Below are positions 1 to 13,700 of a stretch of 64,000 nucleotides of DNA, one piece after another. The translations under genes were made by a program, and so were the position numbers. The stretch's first letter is position 1. Each line of letters begins with the position of its first letter. The notes beneath the pieces are model-generated. The model had not been told where the DNA came from. It ran no database searches and worked only from the letters and a program-made list of their open reading frames with translations. Source of the DNA: Porites lobata (lineage: Eukaryota > Cnidaria > Anthozoa > Scleractinia > Poritidae); the NCBI GenBank assembly GCA_942486035.1, contig CALNXK010000177.1, positions 826,001-890,000 of the forward strand. Reading direction: 5' to 3'.

Positions 1-584
1 CGAGCGCCTGCTACGCAGGCTACCTGCCATCAAGAGTTCGAAATTCGAACGTTCAATTTTATTCCATACCTGTTTTCTTTTGTGAGCTCCACTTCGCTCA
101 ATGACCACAGTCCACACTCAATCACACTCTTTCGTCCAATTAAGTTTGAAAAATGAATTTTTGATTTCCTTCAATTCAATTTTTTTTGTGTGAGTTCCAA
201 TTCATTCGATGGGCAAACTTCACTAAACTGTAAACTTTCACTATGCCCCCACCCCACCTATCCTTTCACCGAAATCAAACACTTAAATATTACCGTGAAT
301 AATAAAAAAAAAAGCCCCCGCCCTCCTCTCCCCCATGGACTTTCCTGTAGTTCTGGGATCGGATTGGATGTTGCAGACTTTCATTTATTACATGATCTTT
401 TTCCGCTAAAAGGAATGTGATTGACTAAATCATATAAGCATCCACTCTATATTGAGCTCCCTCCCACTTTAATAAATACTTTCCTTTCAACAGGGATCAA
501 CAGGCCCAGCAGGTTACGTGCCTCGGCAAACTAGTACGTGGCTGGGAGTAGTCACCAGAGGAGACATAGATTTATTTTTGTCTC
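1..584. other. No gene seen; AT-rich flank of large transposon
   Basis: I see no coding or RNA gene here. The first 30 bases contain a short palindrome (CGCCTGCTACGCAGGC) of a kind that often marks worn ends of inverted-repeat elements, but no partner end is visible inside the window. The rest is AT-rich, with small chance reading frames that lack any recognisable motif. Confidence 0.5.
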
Positions 585-1800
585 TTAAGAGCGCCTGTCT
601 GTAAAAATCAGACAAATTCAAAATTTCGCGGCAAGGGTGGACAATTCGATTTCTTTCATATTTTAATGTTACATAGGCCAGGGTATAACTAGAATCACTG
701 TATAGTTCTTTCGATGAAATATCCTTTTATTTCAGAGATAAATGCAAATAAGCAAAATCCGTTAAAATCGTCATTTGAGGCGCTCAATTATTACATGGGT
801 TTGAAAGCCTCGCATGCAAAAGCGGATTACTCTACCGTCTTTAAAACATCACAGCCTTCTTTTACAACTTCTAAATATCTGTTAAAATGATTTGGGGAGA
901 TAGTGCTCTGTTCTTTGTGTACAATATAATTTAATTTCGAAGGCATACAATTTACTTCAGTAAAAAAAGTAATGGGTGGAAAAATGTAATTTTCACCATG
1001 TGCGGAACCTTCAAATCGATTGAGCTGCTGGTGGTTGAATTTTAGAAGGATGGTCTACAGATTCCTGTAAAAATTTCTTTGGGCAAATGATTAATAGCGA
1101 CGCGAGAGCTTTACAAAATCTGTTAAAAATGCAGATACTTGACTCTTTGACCGAACTTTGAAGTTGCGAGGCGGACAAAAATTTCGTCCCGTCACTAGTC
1201 TAAACTCGCAGTAGATTATAATAAACAATTAGGAAACCCTTTTGAAATGTTCTTACCTCAAAATCTGCTGAAAAAGACGAGTCCAAAGGCCACTTTAGCC
1301 CGATTATCGAGTCGTGTGATCTTTGTCTTGTAACGTGTAATTGTATACCGCGCCAACTGTCAACGTGTTCACAGGACAAATACAATTCTTTGATCAACTT
1401 TCGGGGCTTTTCATTACGACTGCATCTTTTTCGACGGCTCGGTCATTTGCTAAACATTGCTTAGAATGTAGTATCTGAAAATATTACAAGATACTACATC
1501 TGACTGCTACAACAGAATGACACAAAAATGCCGGTGCTCATATCTTGAATTGCAGGCAGCCGTTTGTAAGTCACGCAATATAATTTAGCGGGGTGGAGAA
1601 GGGTGAAGTGGCAAACGGCCACAACGAGAACAACAGCAATAATTAAGGCTGATCACTATACTGCATAGCTTTTCGCGCAGACACAAAAAGCTATCCGGTA
1701 AAGTATGAACACCTATCCGGTATGTGACTCTCCTGTTTAGAGATCGGGGCGTCGCAGCTTTTTTTTTCCGGTGGGGAGGGGGGCTGGGGTACTTTCTTAT

Positions 1801-2140
1801 AAGAGGCTAATGGGGATGCGCCGCTGGATGGGGTTGCATTTTTACGACTGATTGACTATAATGGGGTCGCATTTTCAATAGAGTTACTAGAATGGGGTCA
1901 CACATTTTCGGATTTTTGGGGTAAGACTGTTCGTCATATTTATGGTTAGCAAACGTACCACAATTTTTTTTGCTGCAGACGGAAAGTAAAGTGGTCTCAT
2001 TCAATCTAAAAAATTGGTCAATTCATGAAAATAGACAGTGAAAGTGAAGGTTGGGATGGCGAAAATTACATATTTGCCCAAAAGTGACTAAGATGGGGTC
2101 TATAATTGGCCACAAAATAGACTATAATGGGGTAGGGGCT
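1801..2140. repeat. Degenerate repeats of a GACTATAATGGGGT-type motif
   Basis: Within the interior of the large element, variants of GACTATAATGGGGT recur near 1852, 1885, 2090 and 2121, separated by AT-rich sequence. No gene is visible. It looks like a worn dispersed repeat nested in the larger transposon. Confidence 0.4.
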
Positions 2141-2675
2141 CTGAGAGGCCAGCGGGCACATACCCAGAAAAAATTAACCAAGTAACCACCCGGGGCTTTT
2201 TCGGACCGAAATCACCCTTCTTTGCGTGAACAGAAGCCCTATCGGATATGCTTTCTTTTTGTGCCTGCACAAAAGCTCTCCGGTATAGAGTGAATGAAGA
2301 CAATCTATAGCTTAAGATAGTGATACCCTTAGACACGGTCTTTCCCTATTAAGATCCAAATACTGGTCATTTTGTTTATTCACAATTTTGGTTGTCAGCT
2401 CCCGGACTGGGTGATTTTATTAAACGGTATCAGGACCGTTATCAGTGCCATAACCTGCCGAAAGGAAGTCGTACTTGGAGTTGTTAAAGAATTTAGTAAA
2501 AGTCTGCAGCTGCAATTCTGTAGAACAAACTCTTACGTAAGCATGCAGTCACAGTCTAGGGACCTTTGACATTTAGGTCATTTCCCAACCCTTCTCTTAG
2601 AATCATAGTAGTGGTGGTGTTGCGAGACAGCTCTTTAAAACTTCGTTATATTTTGCAAATATAAATACATGTAAA

Positions 2676-3000
2676 TACCGTATTTCCTCGAACAAGCGCC
2701 CCAGCTCGGCTAAAAGGAGAGGTGCTTAAACTGGAAGGAGGGCGCTTAATAAGGGAGGCGCTTGTTAACTTTTCCTTTCAACAAACGGCATTTCTATTTT
2801 GTATAAATGCATCTGAACCCGTTTGGTGGTCTGTCCTGTGCGTTCATTTTAACTCTTTTTGATTTAACCTGTTACATATCTGTGTACCGTATTACCTCGG
2901 TAAGGGCCCACGCTCTAATAAGCGCCCGTCCCCGAATAAGCGCTCACCCCGTTGGCCATAATATCAAACAAGCGCCCCTATCGAATAAGCGCCCTCTCTC
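2676..3000. repeat. MITE-like repeat rich in GCGCTTATTCG-type motifs
   Basis: It starts TACCGTATTTCCTCG, has a second TACCGTATTACCTCG near 2885, and contains many copies of the AAGCGCCC / GGGCGCTT motif in both orientations. The same motif family forms the cleaner element at 45074-45503, so this is a diverged member nested inside the 5-kb transposon. Confidence 0.55.
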
Positions 3001-3103
3001 TACTCCTCATAACTTTCTTAAATAGTAGGAATACAAGAGGAATGGGACGATCTGCTTATTGATGACGAAGATAATCTCGAAGATAAAGAGCAAAGTGCCA
3101 GCG

Positions 3104-3402
3104 CGTAAATAGCGCGCGCACCGTGAAAGATCGTGACGTCATTACTACAAACTCTCTTGCAAACACAACTCTAGGCTGATTTAGCAACAGAACGGGAGCG
3201 TTAGTTGACGACGGCGCGCGCAAATCAAACAACAGAACGGCACATTGGCAACGAAAGTCGCGTTTAGTCGTTTCCGCGCGCTTTCCGTCGTCAACTGACG
3301 TTCGCGTTCTGTTGCTAAATCAGCCCATGCAAAAGTCGGGTTTGCATGAGCTGTGACGTCACAATCTTTTGCAGTGCGCGCGCTATTCACGCAATCCCTG
3401 GC
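3104..3402. mobile_element. Foldback MITE nested in the 5-kb element
   Basis: Outer ends GCGTAAATAGCGCGCGCAC and the complement of GTGCGCGCGCTATTCACGC pair. A stronger inner inverted repeat follows (CTGATTTAGCAACAGAACG at about 3177 with its complement ending at about 3325). The whole ~300 bp can fold as one imperfect hairpin. It has no coding capacity, and its position inside the larger transposon shows nested insertion. Confidence 0.65.
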
Positions 3403-3474
3403 GGTGTGGGGCGGGGAAGGGGGGGTACTTCCAGAAAAATTTTGGCGGGGTTGTGCGGCACGCCTTCTGAAACC

Positions 3475-3830
3475 CTTACCCTATTTCAGACCAAAATCTG
3501 AGATTTTTCCTACCCTATTTCAGACCTGATCAAAAATTTGATACCCTACTTCAGACCTGATCCTTAAATCAATACCCTATTTCAGACCTGCCTTATAATC
3601 AGTTCCCTAGGTCAGACCAATGTTAAAGGCAATGTTGATACACTTTGATTAAGTAGGACACAAAACTGTACAAAATTGTACTGTTACGAAACGTACCCGG
3701 TTAGCCTAAAACCCAAAGGGAAATGGTCTTATCGCCTAATTATGAAGAAGTAGCTTCTTCTAAAAAAACATACCCAGACCAAACTGGTCGAAACTGATAC
3801 CCTTTTTTAGACCAAAAAAGATAAAAAACC
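3475..3830. repeat. Degenerate tandem repeat, TACCCTATTTCAGACC unit
   Basis: TACCCTATTTCAGACC or close variants recur at least four times between about 3476 and 3620, with weaker copies near 3800 (ACCCTTTTTTAGACC). Unit spacing is irregular (about 20-40 bp). No gene is visible. It is still inside the 5-kb transposon. Confidence 0.6.
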
Positions 3831-6017
3831 ATACTCTTTGGCGCCGCACACACCTATATAGCCGATATAAGGGATTACCCATCCCCATCTCTCCCGGGCC
3901 GCAGTCACTATACATTCGTGTAAAGTGTTTAAAGGGACTTCGGTGTTTTAACGAATAAAAGGCACAAGTCTCGAAGAATCTGTACAGAAAACTTTCATAA
4001 CCTTTTTATACAAAACAAGAACTGATTACACTCACAAAAATTCGTATACAACAGGTCGCAACTAGCAGCATACCCCTTTTGATTAGCGCCTGCAACAATG
4101 ATTCTTGCTTCTTTTTCATTTTTGAAACCCTGTTCGCAAATGTGACACGCGAGTTGTTAGTGTAACCAATAACGTTAATTGGTAACGTTCGCGAAATAAG
4201 ATGACCCAACGAAGGATAGCTGTCAAAATAAAAGGAACAGAGGATTTTGTCGCCTGACAAAAAGCTGTAGGCATCTTTCAAGTTTTGTTAATTACAAAAT
4301 TTTCCAATTTTTTGCAAAGGCCAAACTCTATTTTTTGTCGCAGCGCCAACAGGTTCAGTTTTTTGTCGATGTTTATTATGTCGTAACTAACGATGACACC
4401 ATTTTATGCTACGACCAGAATCCTCAGTTCGCTTTCTTGTACAAATCAGGACTTTTGATCTTGCTGGGATTACTAAATTTAAAAAAATACATGAAAGGTA
4501 AAGTAAAGTAATGCCATCGTGCAAATGCGTAGTATTCGTTGATAAATCGGCTTTAAAAAAACTCTTTAGTCGTGTGTAAAGGGTTTCTAGGTGTGCTACA
4601 TGTACTTTTTAGCACCACCACTCCTCCCCAGTGAAAATGCACATGACAGTATTGCGTGACGAACAGCGTCGACATTATTGTGCCGTTGTAGCACCGGTCA
4701 GATATATACTTTCTTGCGGTGTAAAGCATTGTTTAACAAACGGCTAAGCCGTCGAAGAAGATGCAATCGTGATAAAATTCGCCTAAAACTGATCAAAGAT
4801 TGGTATTCGACCTTTGAAGACGTCGAAAGTTGACGCGGTGTGTCGGGTGTGAGGTGTATTAATTGCAGACGTTACAAACCAGAGGTCAAGCGACGAACGA
4901 CCGGAAAATCGTGCTAAAATGATCTTTGGACCGGTCCTTTACTGCTCATCATAAGGTAAAAACAATTCGAAAGGGTTTTCTATCTGCTTATTTTAACTTA
5001 ATGTGGGTTTAGAAAAATGAAGGGACTAAATTTATGTCCGACTCGCAACTTCAAAGTTGACCGCAGAAGGTCAAAAATCTGCATTTTTAACAGATTTTGT
5101 AAAAGCTCTCGCGTGCCTATTAATCACTTGCCCAAAGAAATTTTTACAGGAATCTGTAGACCACCCTTCTAAAATTCAACCACCAGCAGCTCAATCGATT
5201 TGAAGGTTTCGCACATGGTGAAAATTACGTTTTTTCACGCATTACTTTTACTGAAGTAAATTGTATGCCTTCGAAATTAAATTATATTGTATACAAAGAA
5301 CAGAGCACTATCTCCCCAAATCATTTTAACAGATATTTAGAAGTTGTAAAAGAAGGCTGTGATGTTTTAAAGACGGTAGAGTAATCCGTTTTTGCACGCG
5401 AGGCTTTCAAACCCATGTAATAATTGAGCGCCTCAAATGACGATTTTAATGTATTTTGCTTATTTGCATTTATCTCTGAAATAAAAGGATATTTCACCAA
5501 AAAAACCATACAGTGATTTTAGTTATACCCTGGCCTATCTAACATTAAAATATGAAAGAAATCGAATTTTTCACCCTTGCCGCGATATGTTTGATTTTTA
5601 CGGACAGGCGCTCTTAACAACTTTCAACACCATTTTATCAGGATAAATCAGGTAATTCATTTCCCCTATAAAGATAATCTAACCTTTGAGCTGGAGCAAG
5701 CAAAACTCAACCTAAAGGCCGCCATGTTGAAATTTTAAACTCATTCCCAGGGTCTTCTCTTTTTCAGCGAACTGACGGGCAGACGGGCCTGGAATCTAGA
5801 AAGTCAATGACGTCATGCGGGGTACTTGGAGAGGAGATGACGTCGACGTCACACCTGTCACCTACATATAAAAACTTCTGTTTACTTGCCAGATAGTTAA
5901 AAAACAGGAGAACATTTAGAAGGGAAGTGAGTTGGATTGCTGTGCTTCGTGTGAATTCGCACACCTCAATTTCCAAAGAAACAAAGGCGTTTTAACCCAT
6001 TTTAATCATCCAAAAAT

Positions 6018-8900
6018 ATGGCTGGATCTTTTCTCAGACAAGTCAAGAAAACTCCAGAGGTAAGGGTTTCCGTTTTTATGAGGTTTTAAAAATTTTATGC
6101 CAAATCGTGCAGTCTGACACGAGCCATATGTTCAACTGCGTTTACTGAAAACGGAAGAAATTTCTTAATTTTGTCTCATTTTGATTCAAAGAGAACTCGA
6201 CAGTTTTAACTGTTTATTTCAACCATTGTCTAAATTTTCGCAAATATGATGCTAGAGGGAAAATGAAAAAGGAATATAACCGAAATTTTCATCTTGTGAC
6301 TGATTACTCAGAATTTTGGTAATTTTTCAATTTTTTGCAAATTCTGCATATTTAATACTTATTGTTACTGCTGCCCTAGACATCTTTAGCTTTTCTATGC
6401 ATTTAGCAACAATCAACATGCTCTTTTAAAACGCTCGACTTAAAATGACCTACAAGAACACCCGCGGGGCTTAACAGACTGGCTTGACATTGCCTTTACA
6501 ATTTCTGTCCTTTTTCCATAATAACCCACTTTCCAATCCCAACACAGAAGTATTTCGAATTTTTGAATGAAAATATGACCAAATCCTAACAATTGGCGTC
6601 CTGTAAAAACTTTTGTCAGCAGAGAAATTTTTCTTTTTTACTGCATATAAATCTCGCGCTTATTTATAAAGCCTGTATGAATACTTTTGCAGATTGCCCC
6701 CCTGGTCCTGATCGTAAGTGGAGCTTGTGTTGGTGCTATTGGTATGACGATAAGAGCTGCTATGAGGAATCCAGACGCTAGGTATGTATTTGAAAATTAT
6801 TTTTAAAAACTCAGATCAAAACGTTCGATCATGAACTCAGTGTAGTATTAAAAAGTCACGAACAAATTTGCGACATCGGCGCGTGATGGAATTATTTCCT
6901 TTTGCAATATCCTTTACTTCCTCGTCACGTTTGTCATATAATATGGGTAGAAAAAAGAAGGATTGCAACTGTTTTGTTCATATTGTCTATAAATATCCTG
7001 CTAGTTTCGGTTTGGGGCGTGATTGTTGTCACGCGATTTCACCCGCTTCAATGAGGTCATGACGACACAAGCGGACGCTCAATTTTTTTAATTCTCCTCG
7101 TCGGTGCCTTTAAAAACGATTAATGAGGTGCCATAAAATACTGAGGTTTCAAAGAATGAGGTCTGTTTAACAGAGAAAAAAATCAAAAGAAACCGCTTTA
7201 ACATTTTAACTGACGCGTGTTGAAATGCACGCGTGTGGATGTCCTCAATGCAAATTATTTATAACTTGACGTCAATATTCACTTTAACAATAGTCACGTA
7301 TTGTCGTTCGTTATTTGTTGATGTCACGCATACTTATGCGGAAGTCCAAAGGACGTCTGCCCAACCCACAGCGTAACTTTTTTCGTCGATATTTTAGCTT
7401 AAAACAGAACAAGGCAACATTTGCAGGAGACAAAGCTCTTCAGATAGTTTGCCCCAGTTTAAAAATGGCTGGCATTTTCCTGAAAGGGTCCATAAAGGTT
7501 TCCCCAGTTTTCAAATGGCGGGCAAAAGGGTCCATAAAGAGCCAAATGTTCTGCTATCTAATAATTTATTTCTTCACTGATTGCACCCTAATGGGATTTT
7601 AAGTTGAAATATATACAGAAACTCCTATTATTAGTATAGGCAGAACGTATAAAATCCAAAATTTGGAAATCTCATTTAGCAAGAATTAAAACTATTGGAT
7701 TATAGCCTTTTTTGGCTGAGAAAATGTGAGTGTTTCTTGGAATTTGGGGAAATATTGTCTGTTAGAATACATTTTTGTGGTTTTAATTTTAACAGTTCTT
7801 GCATAGCCTCTTTAGCTTATTAGATGATATCTTCATTCTTTTGATATTGCCTTGCAGTTGGGACAGAGCAAATAACCAACATCCTTGGCTTAAAATCAAG
7901 CCCAACGAACAAGTAAAGGTTAGTAGTAAATAGATTTGGGCCGCTTCTCACTTTCCTTTAACCTTATTTCTCTACTTCTATTTCGGCTCTTTTTCAGAAA
8001 ATTATTACTGTGAGTTACAAACCAGTTAAGTCTAAGTTAAATTTACTAGATTGTTTTTTATTAGCATTTCATTTAAAAAAAGAGGCTGGTAGTCTCCCTG
8101 CGGCAACTTAAGATCAGTTATTTTTGTTTCGAATTATCCCGTTAAGTAACTTACAGTGTGACTGAAGTTAAAAAGAATATGCAAGAGCTGGTAAAATTAT
8201 TTAGCCTGATCTCAGGTCAACCAGTTTGCAATAGTCGTTTGTTTTGCTTGATAAAACAATTCATTAACAGTTGTGTGGGAGACCATTTCATAAGGGCTTA
8301 TAATAATAATAATAATAAGAAGAATAAGAATAAAGATAAATTAAGCAGGTGTGGATCCACACCTGTTACCACCATTTTACAGACTGATTGGTCAGATACT
8401 TCATAATAAATACATAGATTAATAAAATGTTCAAGATTTAATCCAGTTCCATCAGTCTCCTTGTATTCTGCTCTAGTTCAACTATTGAGCACTCTTATAG
8501 TTGATGAGGACATCACTCTGGTACTTTGGTTGATTAACCAAAAAATATTTTTCAAGTTGAAATCTGGAAAATGGTGGGAGCTAAAATCCAAAACATTTTC
8601 CAGGGGAGCATGCCCCTGGAGCCCCCTAGAAGCTTGAGTCTTCAGCCCTTGTCTGGGAAATCGGTCACTATCCCAGATCCATGCCTGCTTAAGTGAGTTT
8701 ATTCTTGTTAGAAGCTTATACCACAAATTAACGTATTTTTTAATTATTATGATTATTTTATTGTTATGATTATTATTTTTTTGCAACCAGCTTTTACTTT
8801 CACTCACTCTGAATTTTAATTTTCTCAACAGCTTTACAGTCATTCTGACTATTCAAAGTTTGAGAGTGACAGACCATCAGATCCTGGAAAATCAGATTGA
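6018..8900 (+). CDS. NDUFA4: NDUFA4-family cytochrome c oxidase subunit, copy 1 (4 exons, 86 aa)
   Basis: Coding exons are 6018-6059, 6693-6781, 7858-7918 and 8832-8900, all with GT-AG borders and phases 0, 2, 0. NDUFA4 (MLRQ subunit) is a small single-pass protein of the inner mitochondrial membrane, now assigned to cytochrome c oxidase. The product starts MAGSFLRQVKKTPE, has one hydrophobic segment encoded by exon 2 (APLVLIVSGACVGAIG), then the family's NPDxxWDR block and the PW motif (WDRANNQHPWLKIKPNE), and ends with a polar YSKFESDRP tail. The second copy at 10771-13838 is closer to the vertebrate consensus; this one differs in the membrane segment (a TIRAAM stretch follows it) and has a longer C-terminus. 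A 3' UTR with AATAAA at 9745 is plausible. The family is certain; any specialised role is unknown. Confidence 0.9.
8296..8335. repeat. AAT/AAG microsatellite in NDUFA4-1 intron 3
   Basis: About 40 bp of AATAATAATAATAAG-type trinucleotide repeat lies in the third intron of the first NDUFA4 gene. Confidence 0.8.
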
Positions 8901-10770
8901 ACTGATCCAAGAAAGAATGAAAATATGACAGATAAAATACTGAAGACAGCCACAGTTAGGGTTTGCGATAATGTTAAGAAGAACATTATATACTGTGCTT
9001 TTAAGTGACTAATACAACATACAAGTGTAGAGAACTAGCTGAGTTTAAGTTAATTCAAGTAGTTTTTTGAAAGTAATTAAAATGGAATTTAAGTAACATA
9101 ATCCCTGCTTGCTCCCTCATCGACAAAGATCTTGGGCGATCACGCACCTATTTGAAAGGTTGTTTTTGATTACCTGTGAAAACAATAGGGATTCTCATAC
9201 AACAATGCCCCTATCCCTGAAAACAGTGGAAGTGCAGATTAAAGGGAACCAGTGAAATAAGAGGTTTAGAACGGTGCAGGTCTACTCAAGATCTTTGAAG
9301 GAGAGGTATGGACACTTTCTTGAAAAACACCTAGAAATATTTAACTAGTCATGTTTTTTTAAGCTTAAAGGAAAGTAAAATAAATAAAAGTCAATATTAT
9401 TAAGTTAACTGATGTTGAACCAAATATGTTTTCGGCACACGAATGACGATCGTACTGTGCATATTTAAGATAAACCTGCCATTGTATGTACAGAAGTTGT
9501 GTTTGGTAACAGTTTGAAAAAGGTTGTCAATAATTATTTTTCCTCATAATAACCTAATATTTATAATTTCATTTTACCCTTTATGCTCTTTAAATAGGCC
9601 AAGTGAAGCATGTTAACCTGTTTTTTATCCTTGTTACATGTTGGAACAAATGCATGTTTATTGAAATACATGTACAAATTTTATGAACCAGTACAAAATC
9701 TTACAGTATGTATAATTAAATACGTATTGCATTTAGTACAATTTAATAAAAAGATATTGAAAAAATAGTTTGTGTTTCCCTTTTTTGTAAATTTCATGTA
9801 CATAGGTACATTTAAATATTTCCCACGTCATTATTAGCGGAGCTCTCGTGCGCGAAGCGCGCGCAGCGGAGCACCATGGGTAAAGAAATGTGGTAAACTA
9901 CCCATCCGAGAAAATTTGGCAATCACGTGACCGTACACTGACCGCCCGCCCTCCCGACCGTCCGTCCGCACCACAGGCATACCAATGTTAAATAATTCAA
10001 TCAACAGGTATGGCAACCAAAGTGCAACTCAAGGTTTTATTTGGAAAGAAATCGCATGGCCGCCCGGACTTTTGGAAAGAAAAAACAACAACGAAGTCGT
10101 GTCTTTTTCGACGTTATTTGAGAGAAAGTGCTAGAGCGAGTGATTGAACACAAAAGAGACGAATTACATAAAAATTCAAAGCGGCTGTGAGACAATTAGA
10201 AATGCTAGCGGCCAGCAAAGTGAAAATGAGCGCCAGTGAAAAATAAAAGCGAACAACACAGGAGACAAAATATTGGGTAAGCACATACGACAATTCCTCC
10301 ATAAAAATAATGTGTAGCTAGGAAGTTTGGCGTTTTAGTCCTGCAAAACAGCGTTGTAGTTGTGCAAAACAACGCAAAAAAAGACAAAAAGCGTGCTGCA
10401 CGTGCAAATTTGTTTTTTTTTGTTTTGCTAATTAGAAAAAAAAGTGTGCTGCACGTGCAATTTGTTTTTTTTTGCTAATTAGATCTATTGATCTTGAGGC
10501 CATTTTCATTGCCCTCCCCGTTTAGCATTACAAGATTTAATTTTTTTTGTTTACAAGTATTATTTAAACCAGAGCTTCGCTTTTAGCCCTGGCTAAATCT
10601 ATATATTAAGTTTGCCAAAACAGGCCGCCATGTTCTTTCTGTGACGCCAATTGTACTTAGCAGCCAGGCCTTTTAGCGAATTCTTTTACGAAACGCGAAC
10701 GCCATTTTGCTTGCTCGGCCTTTTCGAAACGGTTCATTTTGTAGCGTGCCTGGCCAGTTAGACTGAAGAA
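8901..10770. other. Intergenic region between the NDUFA4 copies; probable 3' UTR and GC-rich repeat
   Basis: Bases 8901 to about 9770 are AT-rich and probably the 3' UTR of copy 1 (AATAAA at 9745-9750). About 9834-9980 is an abrupt GC-rich block (CGCGAAGCGCGCGCAGCGG and pyrimidine-rich CCGTCCGTCCGC) unlike its surroundings, probably an inserted repeat whose partners are outside the window. At 10390-10480 a unit containing GTGCTGCACGTGCAA, a T-run and GCTAATTAGA is present twice. The stretch 10620-10770 is the likely promoter and 5' UTR of copy 2. Confidence 0.45.
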
Positions 10771-13700
10771 ATGGTGTTCGCATATTTAAAGAAATATCCT
10801 GAGGTAAGATTAGGATGCTGTTGGGATGATACTTGGTTGACTGTTGCGTTTTAATGCGCAAATTCAGTTTGTAGATGCATCGATCGCCGCGGTTGGTCGC
10901 AAGTTTCCTCGTGAAATGTTTATATTAAGTTAGCATGTAATATTAGTTTGACCTTTTATGCTTCTTTGGAAAAATTCAAGTGAAGTTCCTTTCCAACTAT
11001 AGAAAGTGTCGTGGGCCGTTCAGCACTCTTAAAATTTCGCACTTTTCTGTTTGTAAAATTAGAGTTTAAAGTTCATTTACGCGGCCCATATTGATATCGA
11101 ACATTCCATTTTTGTACTTACCAGTCAATACTACCCAGCTTTTATTATACCAATCTTTTTATGATTAATACATTTATTTACAGTGGTGTTATGCATATAT
11201 AATTTATGTCAGTTACAGAGGATTTCTTTTTATACCCACTATATTGACATACAGTATTCCCTAATATTTAAGGTGCAGTTACACAGCTCGCCTTTACCGT
11301 GGTAAATGATCCTTTTACTGCAGGAAATTAACATGGTGCATGTGACCATACTTTCCCGTGATAAATTAAGCATGGGAAATATCCATGGTTATGTCAAAAA
11401 GAAGAAAGAAACCCCCCATTACATTTAACGTGGTAAATAGCTAGGGGTTTTTTTCATACCCAAGGCCAGAGAGCCAATCAGGTTTCTTCATTTGACACCA
11501 ACAGGAAACTGCAAAACAAATTGCTTTTGTTAATGGGGTTCTTTTGGGCTGTTCAGAGAAGGATCAATGTTGACATGGTGGATTTCACGTTAAAATGAAA
11601 GTAACAGGGAAATTTTGAGGCAAAATTTTGAACTGAATTCCACTAATTCTGTGAGGAAACATACTGAAATCATTTTGGGGGAATTTGTATGTTGATCATA
11701 TATCATCTGGTTCCCTATTTAGGGGTTAGGGTTGTAGTCTTTTTGTTTTGTTATCTTGCAAAGTGTTGCTCGGTTACATGCTACCCAAAAATATTATGGA
11801 AAGTAGGCATTCAAAAGTGAAAATTTTACAGATGTTTATATGGCTGAGAGTGTGGTCAATACCTTCAGTGAGTCTTCAGTCATACATGAACAGAAAGAGA
11901 GCAAAACTCAAAAATGTAAATGTTTATTTGATTCTAGCCTGTGCCAGGCTTACTGTCAGTGTGGACGAACGATGAAAGGGAGAGAGAAGTGAAATAGCGA
12001 GTGAGCAAAAAATGGCAGGAAGAGAGAAAGGGAGAGCATGGAAGCATCTTTTCAAACACCTTAATCACCCAGTATCCTTCCTACTTCCTGAAAAACCATT
12101 TCTTGTGTCAAATGTCAAAACATCTAAAGGTGCTGTGTAGGGTGGTTTCAAAATGCTCACCATGTTTGTTAGACTCTGTGCGCAAAGCGCAATGACTGAC
12201 TTAAGTGTTGAAGTAAACTGTCACAATTGACCAATCACAGGGTTTACCAGGAGCTGGTATTTTGCAACAATGCTTACAAGCTCAACTACTCTGTTTCTCT
12301 CCAGCCCCCACACAGTTTTTGCACAACTGTCCTTGATCTGCTTTCTCCACTATCTTCAGTTGGAGCCAAGGAATCGGCTAATTTGATTCTCATTGTCTTG
12401 CAGCTTATCCCACTGTTTGTGGTGGTTGGTGCTGGATGTGTGGGAGCTGCTGGATATGTAATGAGGCTTGCTCTGAAGAATCCTGACTGCACGTGAGTAT
12501 CAGAAATAGCTGCGTTGCTGTGCATTAAGTACTCACTTGCAGGGGTCAGTGTTGTCAAATGGGGTATTTCAGAAAACAAAACAATCCACACCCCTCCGCA
12601 CTCCCCTGCATTCAAAGGTGAGGTGTCAGTTGTTTCTTAGAAGTAGTCCAAACAGTGACACAATATTACATGGAGGAGGTGGGGAAAGACAAGTTGTAGT
12701 ACATTTTTCTTGTTGGAAGTTGGCAATTTAATGTCAATAGAACCTTAGAAAGGCGCTTAACAGCAAAGTTTCTTTACTATTAAATTTTGACTGAATGTAG
12801 CCATTTACAAGCCTGGTTGAAGAGATGATCTCAGGAGTACCAAGACACAAATCGAGCTAGTGATCTGAACAGGAGTTGAACTTGGGGCCTTCAGATTGCC
12901 ATACTAAAATAATCCCTTGAAATTATTTTTTTCCTTTTCTGAAACAGGTGGGATAGAAAGAACAATCCCTACCCCTGGCAGAAAATCAAGCACAATGAAT
13001 GCAAAAAGGTAGGTAGCGATGGTAAAGTATTCAAGTCTGTACTCTGTAAATAAAAAACAGCAAGAAACTCACAGACACCTGGGACCTCAATGCAGTGCTG
13101 CTACCACTCTCTACAATAGATGGAGAAATGGACAAAAGTGCAGGAGATTTCACAGTAATTTTTCTTGCATTGTCAATGTTTCATGTTTCTTAACAGGCTG
13201 ACAGTTTGAATAGCCAGCAAAATCCCCAGTCCCTGGACAGGCCTGTATTGTGGCTTTATTCAGACTTGATATCTTTTGTGAGAATAATCACAAGTTGTAA
13301 AACGTACAAGATTGCAGTGTTATCGAAGTAAAACTTGAACAAATAGCAGGATTTAATGTGAAGATAGGTGTCTTGCATTTGAATATTATGAGTTTGAACT
13401 GTATTTCTATTATTGAGCTATTTTGAAAAAATAGCTCATATGTCAGTGGTGTGAGCATATGTATCTTTGTGGCTTTGTAACTTTGTATGTTCGGATGTTT
13501 GTTGCAAGAGCCAATAAGGTTGAAGGTACTATTAGTTGATGCTTAGGAACCAATGAGATCTTAGCATCTACTAAAACATGACATTGGTAAAGGTCGAACA
13601 AGGGCACTTTAAGACCGCCATCTTGATTCTTCACAATTTTTTCGTCTTTTATTGTTAGATGCATTCATTAGCCTTTGCTCTTTGCCTCTTGTAATGTGAT

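Larger units (their letters stand above)
589..5613. mobile_element. 5.0-kb non-autonomous DNA transposon with ~875-bp inverted arms, TTAA borders
   Basis: The left arm (589 to about 1462) is matched in inverted orientation by the right arm (about 4735 to 5613). The outermost ends read TTAA-GAGCGCCTGTC and GACAGGCGCTC-TTAA, so a TTAA duplication flanks the element at 585-588 and 5614-5617. TTAA duplications with a 5' GAG end fit the Kolobok superfamily (TTAA, 5'-RRG) better than piggyBac (TTAA, 5'-CCY); this class call is an inference. The arms are well conserved near the tips and more diverged toward the centre. The interior (about 1463-4734) holds no transposase-like frame, the longest open frame there being about 90 codons, but contains other repeats. 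It is therefore a dead or non-autonomous copy. Confidence 0.75.

Noticed and set aside
3475..3620. CRISPR-like regularly spaced repeat
   Set aside because: Units are degenerate and unevenly spaced, spacers are not unique sequences of constant size, and the genome is eukaryotic.
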